DNA of 44,825 nt from Alphaproteobacteria bacterium (GTDB lineage: Bacteria > Pseudomonadota > Alphaproteobacteria > UBA2136 > UBA6156), in the NCBI GenBank assembly GCA_027483385.1, contig JAIXUT010000105.1, positions 1-44,825 of the forward strand, given 5' to 3'. Each line of letters begins with the position of its first letter. Within the stretch, counting starts at the first letter, position 1. Position numbers and translations under genes: made by a program. The notes under the pieces were generated by a model. The model did no database searches and was not told where the DNA came from. It saw nothing but the letters and a program-made list of their open reading frames with translations. This document shows positions 32,441-40,491 of the stretch, in pieces.

Positions 32441-34105
32441 ATGGGTTTATTCAGCGCAATGACAGCCAGCGTCAGCGGCCTCGGCGCCCAAGGGCAGGCG
32501 ATTTCGGTTATTTCCGATAACCTGGCCAACACCAACACGGTGGGGTATAAATCCTCGCGCAGCCTGTTTAGCCAGCTTGTGACCACCGGCGCTCAGGGCA
32601 CCACCTATAACAGTGGTGGCGTGAACACCAACGTGCTGCGCGACCAAACCGCTCAGGGCAGCTTTATCACCAGCAGCAGCCGCACCGATTTGGCCATTTC
32701 TGGCAACGGCTTCTTCCGTGTGGCTGATAACAAAACCAACACAACCAGTACCGAGTTCTTCTTCACCCGTGCCGGCAGCTTCAGTGAAGACCGCGAAGGA
32801 TTTTTGGTGAACCCAGATGGCTTTTATCTGCAAGGCTGGCGCACCGATTCGGATGGCGATATTCTCAATATTCAAGAGCCTCAGGCCGTGGAATTGCAAA
32901 GTGTGGGCGTCAGTGCCCAGGCGACCAGCCGTCTGTCGCTCGATGCCAACTTAACCAGCACCCGCCAACTTAACACCAACTATACCACCGCAGGCCTTTT
33001 AACCCGCCTGGATACTTTGAACGGCATGGTGGCCGACCCAACCCGCTTCGATTACCTTACCGATATTCGGGTCTATGATGCCCAAGGCGGTGCGCGGGAT
33101 ATGACGGTTGGTTTCAGCAAACGCGCCGCCAATGCCTGGGATTACACCATTTTTACCGATGGCGCGAACCTGCAGGGCGGGGCGGCTGGCACCAACACCA
33201 TGGTGGCCAACGGCGAGCTAAGCTTTACGCAAAATGGCTCGCTTAAGTTTGTGACCCCGAATAACTTTACTGCCACGTGGTCGGGGGGCGTGAGTGTCAG
33301 CACGATTGACTTGGATTTTGGCCAATACGTCGGCGGGATGATCGCCAGCCCCCAACCTGCGGCACCAGATTTTTTTGGCAGTGAAGTCTTGAATGTCTCG
33401 TTGGAAAATAACGCCCTGACCCCTGGGAACGACTACACCCTGGTTAAGGTTGCCGGTACGGGGACTTACGAACTGCGCAACGGGATTGGCGTCGGTGGTG
33501 CCTTGGTCGCCGGTGGGACGGCGGGCGCGCTCACCGCAGCGGGGCGCCAGGAAATTTATTTCCCCACACTCGGTACCCGCATTACGGTATCACCGAACTT
33601 CGATATCACCGTGCCGCTGGCCAACACCGCGATGACCTCGTTCCGTGCTTCCGCGCAGCCCCAGTTGCTCGATGGCCTTGGTAACGACGGCATCACCCAG
33701 CTGGCCGCCAGTTTTAACACCAGCGCGGTGAATCAGAACGGCTTTGGGGCAGGGACACTGAGCGCCATTCAGGTCGATGACAACGGTTTCGTCAACGGCA
33801 CCTTTACCAACGGCGAAACCAAGCGGCTGTACAAAATCGCGATCGCGGTCTTCCAGAACCCCCGTGGCCTGGAAGCCGTCAGTGGCAGTCTGCTGCGCAC
33901 CACCGACGCCAGCGGCCAACCGCTGCTGAAGGAAGCGGGTGTGGGTGGTACAGGCCGAATTGTGAGTGGCGCCTTGGAAGGCTCGACCACCGACATTGCC
34001 GGCGAGTTCAGTAACATGATTGTGGCCCAACGCGCCTTCCAAGCGAGTTCCAAAGTCATCACCACAGTTGACCAAATGCTGAATGAGCTGCTCCAGCTAC
34101 GGTAG
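32441..34105 (+). CDS. flgE: Flagellar hook protein FlgE
   Basis: 554 residues. Begins MGLFSAMTASVSGLGAQGQA with ISDNLANTNTVGYKSSRS, the rod/hook/HAP family N-terminal motif, and ends with EFSNMIVAQRAFQASSKVIT and DQMLNELLQLR, the matching C-terminal helix. The central part is the variable hook domain, giving a size larger than enteric FlgE, as is common in alphaproteobacteria. AAAGGA lies 8 bp before the ATG. It is driven by the sigma-54-type promoter at 32356 and ends in a terminator at 34118. Confidence 0.96.
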   Translation: MGLFSAMTASVSGLGAQGQAISVISDNLANTNTVGYKSSRSLFSQLVTTGAQGTTYNSGGVNTNVLRDQTAQGSFITSSSRTDLAISGNGFFRVADNKTNTTSTEFFFTRAGSFSEDREGFLVNPDGFYLQGWRTDSDGDILNIQEPQAVELQSVGVSAQATSRLSLDANLTSTRQLNTNYTTAGLLTRLDTLNGMVADPTRFDYLTDIRVYDAQGGARDMTVGFSKRAANAWDYTIFTDGANLQGGAAGTNTMVANGELSFTQNGSLKFVTPNNFTATWSGGVSVSTIDLDFGQYVGGMIASPQPAAPDFFGSEVLNVSLENNALTPGNDYTLVKVAGTGTYELRNGIGVGGALVAGGTAGALTAAGRQEIYFPTLGTRITVSPNFDITVPLANTAMTSFRASAQPQLLDGLGNDGITQLAASFNTSAVNQNGFGAGTLSAIQVDDNGFVNGTFTNGETKRLYKIAIAVFQNPRGLEAVSGSLLRTTDASGQPLLKEAGVGGTGRIVSGALEGSTTDIAGEFSNMIVAQRAFQASSKVITTVDQMLNELLQLR

Positions 34106-34117
34106 GCGCTAGGTATG

Positions 34118-34143
34118 AAAATGGCCCCTCGCGGGGCCATTTT
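34118..34143. terminator. Bidirectional terminator between flgE and the ABC exporter gene
   Basis: AAAATGGCCCC, TCGC loop, GGGGCCATTTT: a perfect 11-bp stem with A and T runs on both sides, lying between converging genes. Confidence 0.9.
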
Positions 34144-34160
34144 CGTTACGTATGATGGGT

Positions 34161-36002
34161 TTAATCGTGGCCGATAAAGCCCCCGCTCTGGCGGTTCCAG
34201 AGGTCGGCATAGATGCCGCCTCGTGCCAGCAGTTCAGCGTGGGTGCCGTCCTCCACAATCTGCCCTTTGTCCATCACCACCAGTCTATCCATTTGCGCGA
34301 TGGTGGAAAGGCGGTGGGCAATCGCGATGGTGGTTTTACCCGCCATCAAGGCCGTCATTTCTTCCTGAATCGCCGCCTCAACTTCGCTATCTAAGGCACT
34401 GGTGGCCTCATCAAGCAGCAGGATTGGTGCGTTTTCCAGAATCATGCGGGCAATGGCCACCCGTTGCCGTTGACCGCCCGAAAGCTTCACCCCACGCTCA
34501 CCCACCAATGCGGCATAGCCTTGGTTGCCGTACTTATCCTCGCACTTAAGGATAAAGTCGTGCGCATGGGCGCGTTTGGCTGCCGTAATAACTTCTTCAT
34601 CCGTGGCATCGGGTTTGCCAAGACGAATGTTATCAGCCACCGAGCGGTGCATCATATGGGCTTCCTGCGTCACCATGCCGATATGCTGGCGCAGGGAAGC
34701 TTGCGTGACGTGGCTGATATCCTGCACATCGATGGTGATAGAGCCGCTTTCCAAGTCGTAGAAGCGCAGCAGCAGATTCACCAGCGTGCTTTTGCCCGCC
34801 CCGCTCCGCCCCACCAGGCCGACTTTCTGGCCTGCTGGGATGGTGAGATTGAGGTTATGTAGTACACTTTTGCCGTGGGTGGCCTTTTTACCGTAGTGAA
34901 ACGAGACATTACGGAAAGCCACATCCCCGCCACCGGGCTTCACCACCAAGGCTTGGGCGTTAGGGGTGTCGATGACGGTGTAGGGTTTGGCCAAGGCTTC
35001 AATGGCATCTTCGACAGTGGCGATATTTTCCAGAAGGCGCACCGAGGTTTCGGCCACCCACCAGCTGAACGCAATGACTTGTGGCAGCACCGTCATTGCC
35101 ATCAGGGCTTCAGCCTTGCCGAACCATTCCTGCTGCCACCCATAGAACGTGAGCGCCATGATTGGCACGACTAGCAGAAACGTCAGCCCTGCCATCCCCA
35201 CCCACATGAGTTGAAAGTTGTGGTGGTTGCGCTGGCTGGCATCGGCAGCCTCTTGGGCTTTTTCCAGCAGGTAGTCGTCTTCATCCTTATCCCGTCCAAA
35301 GAGCTTGAGCAGCATGATGTTGGCGAAGCTATCCACCACCAACCCCGAGTTGCGGCTGTGCAGGTCGGTGGCGATTTTGCTGGTTGCCCGCTGAATTGGT
35401 ATCATCCACTTCAGAAAGCTGACATAGCCAATAAACCACACCACAAACACCACCAGTAGCACGGGGGCTACGCTGAATAGCAGCACCCCCGCGACCACCA
35501 ACGCCACCGCAAAGCCCCAAAAATGAATAATGGTGGCTTCGCAGATTTCGGTGACGGCATTACCGGTATCCTTCACCTTGCTGGCCAGTCGCCCAGCAAG
35601 GTCATCGGTGAAGAAACTAAGGCTTTGGGCCCGTGTGGCAGTGGCCATCTGGAAGCGAACGCGGTCGCGGAAGTGGACAAAGAACATTGGCCACGCCAGG
35701 TACCGCGCGCTTCTATCCAGCAAAGGTTGGGCGACGTAGAGCGTGAGCACCATTAGGCATAACAGAGTAAAGAGCTGTTCGGTGGTGACAGTTCCCGTTT
35801 GGTTGAAAACCCCCACTGCTTGGGCATAAAACCAAGGGGCAAGTTGCCCAAAGACGACACCTAGGCCGGCCAAGAACATGACAACGGCCATGGGTTTCCA
35901 AGCCTGCCTTGCAAAGTGCCACAGAAATGGCACCAGCTTATTGGGCAGTGGCACCAACCCTTGTGGGTGAGGCGCGACCGAAGTGAGTTTATAGTGCTTC
36001 AT
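34161..36002 (-). CDS. ABC exporter, fused membrane and ATPase domains (MsbA/multidrug type)
   Basis: About 613 residues. Six membrane helices in the first 330 residues, then the ATPase: Walker A VGLVGRSGAGKST (near 400), Q loop MVTQEA, signature KLSGGQRQRVA (near 507), Walker B PILLLDEATSALD, and H-loop IAIAHRL. Works as a dimer to export lipids, peptides or drugs across the inner membrane. Start is uncertain: ATG 36002 has GGAG seven bases upstream; ATG 36005 is adjacent, and ATG 36056 would add 18 residues. The leader (36003-36211) contains a small peptide frame and alternative hairpins, suggesting translation-coupled regulation. Substrate unknown. Confidence 0.88.
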   Translation of the reverse strand: MKHYKLTSVAPHPQGLVPLPNKLVPFLWHFARQAWKPMAVVMFLAGLGVVFGQLAPWFYAQAVGVFNQTGTVTTEQLFTLLCLMVLTLYVAQPLLDRSARYLAWPMFFVHFRDRVRFQMATATRAQSLSFFTDDLAGRLASKVKDTGNAVTEICEATIIHFWGFAVALVVAGVLLFSVAPVLLVVFVVWFIGYVSFLKWMIPIQRATSKIATDLHSRNSGLVVDSFANIMLLKLFGRDKDEDDYLLEKAQEAADASQRNHHNFQLMWVGMAGLTFLLVVPIMALTFYGWQQEWFGKAEALMAMTVLPQVIAFSWWVAETSVRLLENIATVEDAIEALAKPYTVIDTPNAQALVVKPGGGDVAFRNVSFHYGKKATHGKSVLHNLNLTIPAGQKVGLVGRSGAGKSTLVNLLLRFYDLESGSITIDVQDISHVTQASLRQHIGMVTQEAHMMHRSVADNIRLGKPDATDEEVITAAKRAHAHDFILKCEDKYGNQGYAALVGERGVKLSGGQRQRVAIARMILENAPILLLDEATSALDSEVEAAIQEEMTALMAGKTTIAIAHRLSTIAQMDRLVVMDKGQIVEDGTHAELLARGGIYADLWNRQSGGFIGHD

Positions 36003-36075
36003 CATAGGTCTCCAATGTATCAGCCCAGCAGCAGCGGGGCCAGAGTAAGGGTTCATGGGTAAGGAGAAATCTCCA

Positions 36076-36133
36076 ACCGAGTGAAACGGGAGCCCAGCGG
36101 GCCCGTTTGCTAATTTAGATTAGCGGGCTCGGT
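36076..36133 (-). promoter_or_regulatory. Candidate attenuator-like leader RNA with mutually exclusive stems (ABC exporter)
   Basis: Three stems can form a closed three-way junction: P1 ACCGAG/CTCGGT (36076-36081 with 36128-36133), P2 AAACGGG/CCCGTTT (36084-36090 with 36102-36108) and P3 GCTAAT/ATTAGC (36109-36114 with 36119-36124). A competing stem GAGCCC/GGGCTC (36090-36095 with 36125-36130) excludes P1 and P2. The stop codon of the leader peptide lies inside P3, so ribosome position would decide which fold forms. A further GGAG/CTCC hairpin lies at 36063-36074. Confidence 0.55.
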
Positions 36134-36211
36134 GGGAATGGAACGGCACACGCCAAACAGGCCAACCCATGTGGGGTGGCTGGTGGGTGTGATGGCGATA
36201 TAGTTGCTCAT
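36110..36211 (-). CDS. Putative 33-residue leader peptide upstream of the ABC exporter
   Basis: ATG at 36211-36209, TAG at 36112-36110 on the minus strand, 33 residues. It begins MSNYIAITPTSH, has WVGLFGV in the middle and ends EPANLN. A promoter match (TTGCAA-N17-TACACT) puts the transcription start about at this ATG, so it would be translated as a leaderless mRNA. Its stop codon lies in a stem of the attenuator-like RNA. Thr and Pro codons are frequent (four Thr, four Pro), which could make ribosomes pause. Not an identified family. Confidence 0.5.
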   Translation of the reverse strand: MSNYIAITPTSHPTWVGLFGVCRSIPTEPANLN

Positions 36212-36218
36212 GAAAACA

Positions 36219-36247
36219 AGTGTAGAATAGTTTTGTATGCATTGCAA
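36219..36247 (-). promoter_or_regulatory. Promoter for the ABC exporter leader transcript
   Basis: Minus strand: -35 TTGCAA (36247-36242), 17-bp spacer, -10 TACACT (36224-36219). Seven bases separate the -10 from the ATG of the leader peptide (36211), so the transcript would start at or next to that ATG. TTGCAA is palindromic and may also serve rightward transcription of fumC, though no good plus-strand -10 follows. Confidence 0.5.
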
Positions 36248-36309
36248 GAGGCGGCGTAAAAAATATGCGTGGTGGTGGTTGAGAGGGATTTTTCTGTTAG
36301 GCTAGGTCC

Positions 36310-37758
36310 ATGAAAAAATCTTCCACACCTGCTCCGAAAGCCAACCCTCAAACTAAAACGCTAACACGTCAAGAGACCGACAGTATGGGTGCGGTGGCCG
36401 TGCCTGCCGACCGCTACTGGGCCGCGCAAACCCAGCGTAGCAAGGAAAATTTTCTGATTGGTGGCGAAGTCAGATTTAGTTTTACGCCCATGTTTATTGC
36501 GGGCTACGCGGCGCTCAAGCAGGCCTGTGCGTTGGCCAATGCCGATTTAAAATTGCTCGATGCCAAGTTGGCCAAGGCCATTTCTGCGGCGGCCGATGAG
36601 GTGCAGGCGGGTAAACTACAGGGCAACTTCCCGCTCGTGGTTTGGCAAACGGGCAGCGGCACGCAAACGAATATGAACCTGAACGAAGTGCTGGCGGGGC
36701 GCGCCAACGAAATGCTGACGGGCCAGCGCGGTGGCAAAGCCCCCGTGCACCCCAACGACCATGTGAACCGCGGCCAAAGCAGCAACGATACCTTCCCCAC
36801 CGCCATGCATCTGGGTGCGGCATTGGCGCTGCAGACCCAGGTGTTGCCTGCGCTTAAAGTTAGCCGTAAGGCGCTGGAAGCCAAGGCCACCAAGTGGCAG
36901 AAGATTCTGAAAATTGGCCGCACCCATTTGCAAGATGCCACCCCGATTACCTTGGGGCAGGAATTCGGTGCCTTCGCCGCCCAACTGGCCTACGCAGAAG
37001 CCGAAGTTAAGAAGGCTTTAGAAGCCCTGCTGCCCCTGCCACTGGGCGGCACGGCGGTGGGTACGGGCCTTAATACCCACACCAAAATGCCAGCCCTGGC
37101 GGCGAAGTATTTAAGCAAGCGCTTGGGTCTGAAATTCACCATTATGGAGAACAAGTTTTTTGGTTTAAGCGCGCATGAGCCGTTGTTGAATGCGAGCGCG
37201 GCGCTGCGGACAGCGGCGGTGGCAAGCTTGAAAATCGCCAACGATATTCGCCTGCTCGGCAGTGGCCCACGCTGTGGCCTGAATGAATTGAACCTTCCCG
37301 CCAACGAGCCCGGCAGCAGCATCATGCCGGGCAAAGTGAACCCTACGCAATGCGAGGCGCTTTCCATGGTCTGCTGCCAAATTATTGGCAACGATGCCGC
37401 CGTGTGCGCAGGCGCCATGCAGGGGCATTTACAGCTGAATGTGTTCAAGCCGCTCATCATTCATAACGTGCTGCAAAGCGCGCAGCTGTTGGCCGATGCG
37501 TTGGTTAGTTTTACCGAAAACTGCGTAGCCGGCCTGGAACCCAACCTGCCGCAGCTAGAGCGCCACTTGGCCAATTCCCTGATGCTGGTGACGGCATTGA
37601 ACCCGGTGATTGGCTACGACAAAGCCGCCGCCGTGGCCAAAAAAGCCTTGAAGGAAAACCTCACGTTGGAAGAAGCGTGTGTGAAGCTGGGGTACTTGGA
37701 TGCCAAGACTTTCCGCGCCAAGGTGCGGGCGGAAAATATGCTGCATCCTGATAAATAG
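36310..37758 (+). CDS. fumC: Class II fumarate hydratase
   Basis: 482 residues. Catalyses fumarate plus water to L-malate in the TCA cycle, as a cytoplasmic tetramer. Visible: WQTGSGTQTNMNLNEV, NRGQSSNDTFPTAMH, GRTHLQDATPITLGQEF (catalytic His near 204) and the signature GSSIMPGKVNPTQCEA with catalytic Ser (near 336). The first 20 residues are a Lys/Pro/Thr-rich extension before the usual RQETDSMG start, so a later start is possible but none fits as well. Iron is not needed by this class. It is followed by an AT-rich acetyltransferase gene. Confidence 0.95.
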   Translation: MKKSSTPAPKANPQTKTLTRQETDSMGAVAVPADRYWAAQTQRSKENFLIGGEVRFSFTPMFIAGYAALKQACALANADLKLLDAKLAKAISAAADEVQAGKLQGNFPLVVWQTGSGTQTNMNLNEVLAGRANEMLTGQRGGKAPVHPNDHVNRGQSSNDTFPTAMHLGAALALQTQVLPALKVSRKALEAKATKWQKILKIGRTHLQDATPITLGQEFGAFAAQLAYAEAEVKKALEALLPLPLGGTAVGTGLNTHTKMPALAAKYLSKRLGLKFTIMENKFFGLSAHEPLLNASAALRTAAVASLKIANDIRLLGSGPRCGLNELNLPANEPGSSIMPGKVNPTQCEALSMVCCQIIGNDAAVCAGAMQGHLQLNVFKPLIIHNVLQSAQLLADALVSFTENCVAGLEPNLPQLERHLANSLMLVTALNPVIGYDKAAAVAKKALKENLTLEEACVKLGYLDAKTFRAKVRAENMLHPDK

Positions 37759-37768
37759 AGTATTCGCC

Positions 37769-38203
37769 ATGGAAGCCTCTTTGTTTGTTATAAGAAGATT
37801 TAATGTTGTAGATTACTTTGCAATTACTAACCTTTATAAAAATGGTAGTTTATATGGTGGTGAATTTGATGAAGCACGCGATAGTCTTGAGATGATTCAA
37901 AAGAGTTTAGAGAGTGATCCTGATTCATTACTAGTGTGTGAGAAAGATGGTATCATTATAGGAACTTGTTCTTTGGTTGATAATGGCCGAGTCGCTTGGT
38001 TATTTAGATTTGCCGTATTAGAGGAATATTTAGATGCTGCAAAAGAATTATATCAATACGCAATTAATATTCTCTCTAAGCGTGGACATAAACAGGTCTT
38101 GGTTTACTCCGATCCAGAGAACCTAGAACTTTCGAAGAGGTATAATTTTTTAGGTATGACGCAAGGAGGCCTATATCGGTGTTTTTGGGTACAACTTAGT
38201 TAA
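37769..38203 (+). CDS. GNAT-family acetyltransferase, AT-rich
   Basis: 144 residues. GNAT-like layout: N-terminal RRFNVVDYFAITNLY, beta strands with LLVCEKDGIIIGTCSLV, WLFRFAVLEEY in the acetyl-CoA binding region, and the C-terminal QVLVYSDPENLELSKRYNF with GGLYRCFW. The classical Q/RxxGxG/A loop is poorly conserved. Base composition is much more AT-rich than fumC before it and the amidase after it, pointing to recent acquisition. The stop directly abuts the next ATG. Substrate unknown. Confidence 0.65.
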   Translation: MEASLFVIRRFNVVDYFAITNLYKNGSLYGGEFDEARDSLEMIQKSLESDPDSLLVCEKDGIIIGTCSLVDNGRVAWLFRFAVLEEYLDAAKELYQYAINILSKRGHKQVLVYSDPENLELSKRYNFLGMTQGGLYRCFWVQLS

Positions 38204-38752
38204 ATGAAAACTAATCACCGCTCCAGCCCCAACCGTCGCCCGCGCACAGAGGGCGAGACCATTCGCCTGATTGTGCTGCACGCTACCTATATGGCCGAAG
38301 ATGAAGATGCGTTGCAACGATTGTGTGACCCCGCAACGCAGGTAAGCTGCCACTATTACCTGGCCCGCGATGGCGCCGTGACCCAGTTGGTGCCAGATGC
38401 CGAAGTGGCGTGGCATGCGGGCGTCAGCCGCTGGACTTTCCCTAACGGCGAGACGCTCGAGAACCTAAACCCTTATAGCCTCGGGATTGAAATTGGCAAC
38501 GCAGGGCCGTTTGGCAAACTCTATCCCAAAGGCCCGCCGAAAGAGTTAGAACAGGCCCCCGATTGGACGCAAGCCGAACCGTTTACCGAAGTGCAGTATT
38601 CCGCCTTAGCCACTTTGCTGCAGGGCTTAATGGCGCGCCATAATCTCAAACTGGAAGCCATTGTGGCCCACAGCGCCATCGCTCCTGGCCGCAAGACCGA
38701 CCCCGGCCCGCATTTTGATTGGGTTAAGCTTCACGCTTTGCTTTTGGCTTAG
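38204..38752 (+). CDS. N-acetylmuramoyl-L-alanine amidase, Amidase_2 (AmpD/AmiD-like)
   Basis: 182 residues without signal peptide, so cytoplasmic as in AmpD. Zinc-site residues are visible in LIVLHATY, AEVAWHAGVSRW and the C-terminal VAHSAIAPGRKTDPGPHFDW, along with VSCHYYLARDGAVTQLV and NPYSLGIEIGN. It cleaves the lactyl-L-Ala bond of muropeptides, usually recycled anhydro-muropeptides. It starts at the base after the acetyltransferase stop and its 3' end overlaps the convergent membrane-protein gene by 29 bp. Confidence 0.88.
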   Translation: MKTNHRSSPNRRPRTEGETIRLIVLHATYMAEDEDALQRLCDPATQVSCHYYLARDGAVTQLVPDAEVAWHAGVSRWTFPNGETLENLNPYSLGIEIGNAGPFGKLYPKGPPKELEQAPDWTQAEPFTEVQYSALATLLQGLMARHNLKLEAIVAHSAIAPGRKTDPGPHFDWVKLHALLLA

Positions 38753-39281
38753 GTAGTTTTTTAGCTTTTTTTGCGACAGGTTTTTTTGTCATCTTCGGCG
38801 TCAGCACCAACGCCTGCGGCCACCAGGGTTGGTCATCCAGCCAATCATAGAAGGTAATCAGGAATTTACTCGTTGTCAGCCACGGTGCAATTTTTAAAAC
38901 AAGCGGCCCCAAGGTGGTATAAAACGGCATCAATAACGTGCCCAGCCAGGTGGTGGCCAACCAACCCAGCAAGCTGTAAATCGCCCCGACCACAACAGCC
39001 GCCAAGGGGGTAAAAATCCCGCCCACCACGAAGGCGAGCAGCAGTGCAATAGCCCCGATAAACGCGCCAATCACGCCGGTTACCAAAGCCACCATCGGCA
39101 GCACCAGCGTGGCCATGAGAAAGCCCATAATTGCCAGAACCAGGCCCCCCAGCAGCGCCAGCCCCACCGCCATACCTTGATGCAAACCAAAGACATCCTT
39201 GCCCAGTAAAAACAGCGCAAGGTTGGTCAGTACCCCGCCGCACAACAGCCATTCCCAATGGGCTTTAAAAAATTTCAACAT
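38724..39281 (-). CDS. Integral membrane protein, unknown
   Basis: 185 residues with about four hydrophobic segments between residues 15 and 135 (for example MAVGLALLGGLVLAIMGFLM and GAFIGAIALLLAFVVGGIF), then a soluble region and a strongly basic Lys/Pro-rich C terminus. No family recognised. It is 3 bp downstream of the MazG/HisE-like gene and probably cotranscribed with it. Confidence 0.65.
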   Translation of the reverse strand: MLKFFKAHWEWLLCGGVLTNLALFLLGKDVFGLHQGMAVGLALLGGLVLAIMGFLMATLVLPMVALVTGVIGAFIGAIALLLAFVVGGIFTPLAAVVVGAIYSLLGWLATTWLGTLLMPFYTTLGPLVLKIAPWLTTSKFLITFYDWLDDQPWWPQALVLTPKMTKKPVAKKAKKLPKPKAKREA

Positions 39282-39284
39282 GGC

Positions 39285-39695
39285 TTATTCCACCTCGCCC
39301 AACGGCAAATATTTATGCGGCTGACCGTTTAAATTCTCAAGGTCGGGGTGGCCTTCTGGCACATCAAACGTACTTAAGTAATCGCCCGCAGCAAAACCCC
39401 CACGGGCAGCCCGCTTGGTGGCCTGCTCCGCCATTAAAGCGTCGGGGCTGATCCCATTCTGTGCCGCCAGCGCCTGCACCACTTCCAACACATCGGCCAG
39501 TTCCTTCACCAGTTCAGCGGGGTTTGCCAAAGCCTCACGGACTTCGTCAACTTCTTCCACCAGCTTATGAAAAGTGGCTTGGTAAAGCGCATGGTCTTGT
39601 AACTTCTTGGCTTCGCAGCGAAAGCCTTTTGCGTGGGCCTGCGGAATCACCAAATCCCGCACCAATTTATGGCAGGCAAAGCGTGAATATTTCAT
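39285..39695 (-). CDS. MazG/HisE-like nucleotide pyrophosphohydrolase
   Basis: 136 residues from ATG 39695 (a longer frame from 39722 is less likely). KLVRDLVIP near the N terminus, then HKLVEEVDEVREAL and ELADVLEVVQALA carry the EExxE...ExxD metal-binding pattern of all-alpha NTP pyrophosphatases. Such enzymes hydrolyse non-canonical or damaged NTPs, or phosphoribosyl-ATP; it is not clearly HisE because no his genes are near. Confidence 0.75.
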   Translation of the reverse strand: MKYSRFACHKLVRDLVIPQAHAKGFRCEAKKLQDHALYQATFHKLVEEVDEVREALANPAELVKELADVLEVVQALAAQNGISPDALMAEQATKRAARGGFAAGDYLSTFDVPEGHPDLENLNGQPHKYLPLGEVE

Positions 39696-39724
39696 AGGCT
39701 GCAAGCTAGCACAGGATAACAATC

Positions 39725-39749
39725 AAAAAAAGCGGGGGCCGAAGCCCCC
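39725..39749 (-). terminator. Rho-independent terminator of rnpB
   Basis: Minus strand: GGGGGC-TTCG-GCCCCC followed by GC and T7. A stable 6-bp G-C stem with a UUCG tetraloop right after the RNase P RNA 3' end. Confidence 0.92.
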
Positions 39750-39761
39750 ATAGTCCCCTTG

Positions 39762-40152
39762 CAACGCATCCTGTAAGCCGGGTTCTGTGCTGCCTTACGG
39801 CAGTGATCATCATTCCTCTGGAACACAGGTTGCCCCGTGCCCTCAAGCTGCCGACCCGAACCTGTGCTGGACGCACGCCGCGCCACGAGCAGGTTCCTAT
39901 TTGGCATTGCACCCCTTGGCAGGTCGCCGTACCGCGCGTTGTTGCCAACGGCGTGGTGGGCTCTTACCCCACCGTTTCGCCCTTACCCCGGCCTTCTTGC
40001 GAAGGCTGAGGCGGTTTGTTTTCTGTTGCCCTGATGGTCGGCCCGCAAGGGAAGGGGCCGCCCCGCTGTTCACGGGCCAAGTGGCGTGTGGGTGCCCGGA
40101 CTTTCCTCGATCAATTTTTTCAAATTGACCGCGATGACCCGGATGCCGCCTC
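39762..40152 (-). ncRNA. rnpB: RNase P RNA (bacterial type A)
   Basis: On the minus strand the conserved GAGGAAAGTCCGGGC lies near the 5' end (about 40110-40096) and CAGAACCCGGCTTACAGG near the 3' end (about 39787-39770). GGCATCC (5' side) can pair with GGATGC (3' side) as P1, fixing the ends to within a few bases. This ribozyme trims the 5' leader of pre-tRNAs. Open frames on either strand here are not genes. Position next to mraZ is common in alphaproteobacteria. Confidence 0.95.
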
Positions 40153-40254
40153 GTATTAATGCACAATCATAAATAGCGCAATCAAAGCTTAAAATGCATT
40201 GCCCACCTTCCACGGGCTTACCGTGTCTCACCGCGTAAGCATCTTTCCCCAGAG

Positions 40255-40263
40255 TTATCCACA
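40255..40263 (+). promoter_or_regulatory. Perfect DnaA box
   Basis: TTATCCACA, identical to the strong DnaA-box consensus, about 50 bp upstream of the mraZ promoter. A single box does not make an origin; it may link division-gene expression to DnaA or be chance. Confidence 0.5.
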
Positions 40264-40303
40264 GATAAATATCAGGCAGGGATTAAAAAAAACCAAAATG
40301 GGG

Positions 40304-40346
40304 TTGCATTGTCCCATTGGTTCCCATAGTATCCCAATGTTGCCCA
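40304..40346 (+). promoter_or_regulatory. mraZ promoter overlapped by four phased MraZ boxes
   Basis: -35 TTGCAT (40304-40309), 17 bp, -10 TAGTAT (40327-40332). CCCA (TGGG on the other strand) recurs at 40313, 40323, 40333 and 40343, always with 6 bp between, giving exact 10-bp phasing through the spacer and past the -10. MraZ is known to bind directly repeated TGGG motifs at its own promoter and repress the dcw cluster, so this is a likely autoregulatory operator. Confidence 0.8.
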
Positions 40347-40491
40347 AATCCATGCAAGCTGTGGGTTCGTTATGCAACACTGAAATCTTTCAGGGGCTTG
40401 TTGTGCATGAGGCATGGCAAGGAGAGGGGTTCCAGTTCGGGCGCCACGGGCAACGGCGTCTTGTTCAACAGGGGAGCACACACCGGTACCG

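Larger units (their letters stand above)
40153..40491. other. Spacer between rnpB and mraZ with regulatory sites
   Basis: About 340 bp without a gene. It must hold the rnpB promoter (minus) and the mraZ promoter (plus), and contains a DnaA box and phased MraZ boxes listed separately. A-rich run at 40284-40299. Confidence 0.8.

Noticed and set aside
39787-40128. ORFs on both strands between 39780 and 40170
   Set aside because: This region is RNase P RNA with its conserved 5' and 3' motifs, so these frames are not genes.
40311-40350. Regular 10-bp repeats looked at as a possible CRISPR or iteron array
   Set aside because: Only 4 bp of each unit is conserved and the units overlay an mraZ promoter; MraZ boxes explain the pattern better.
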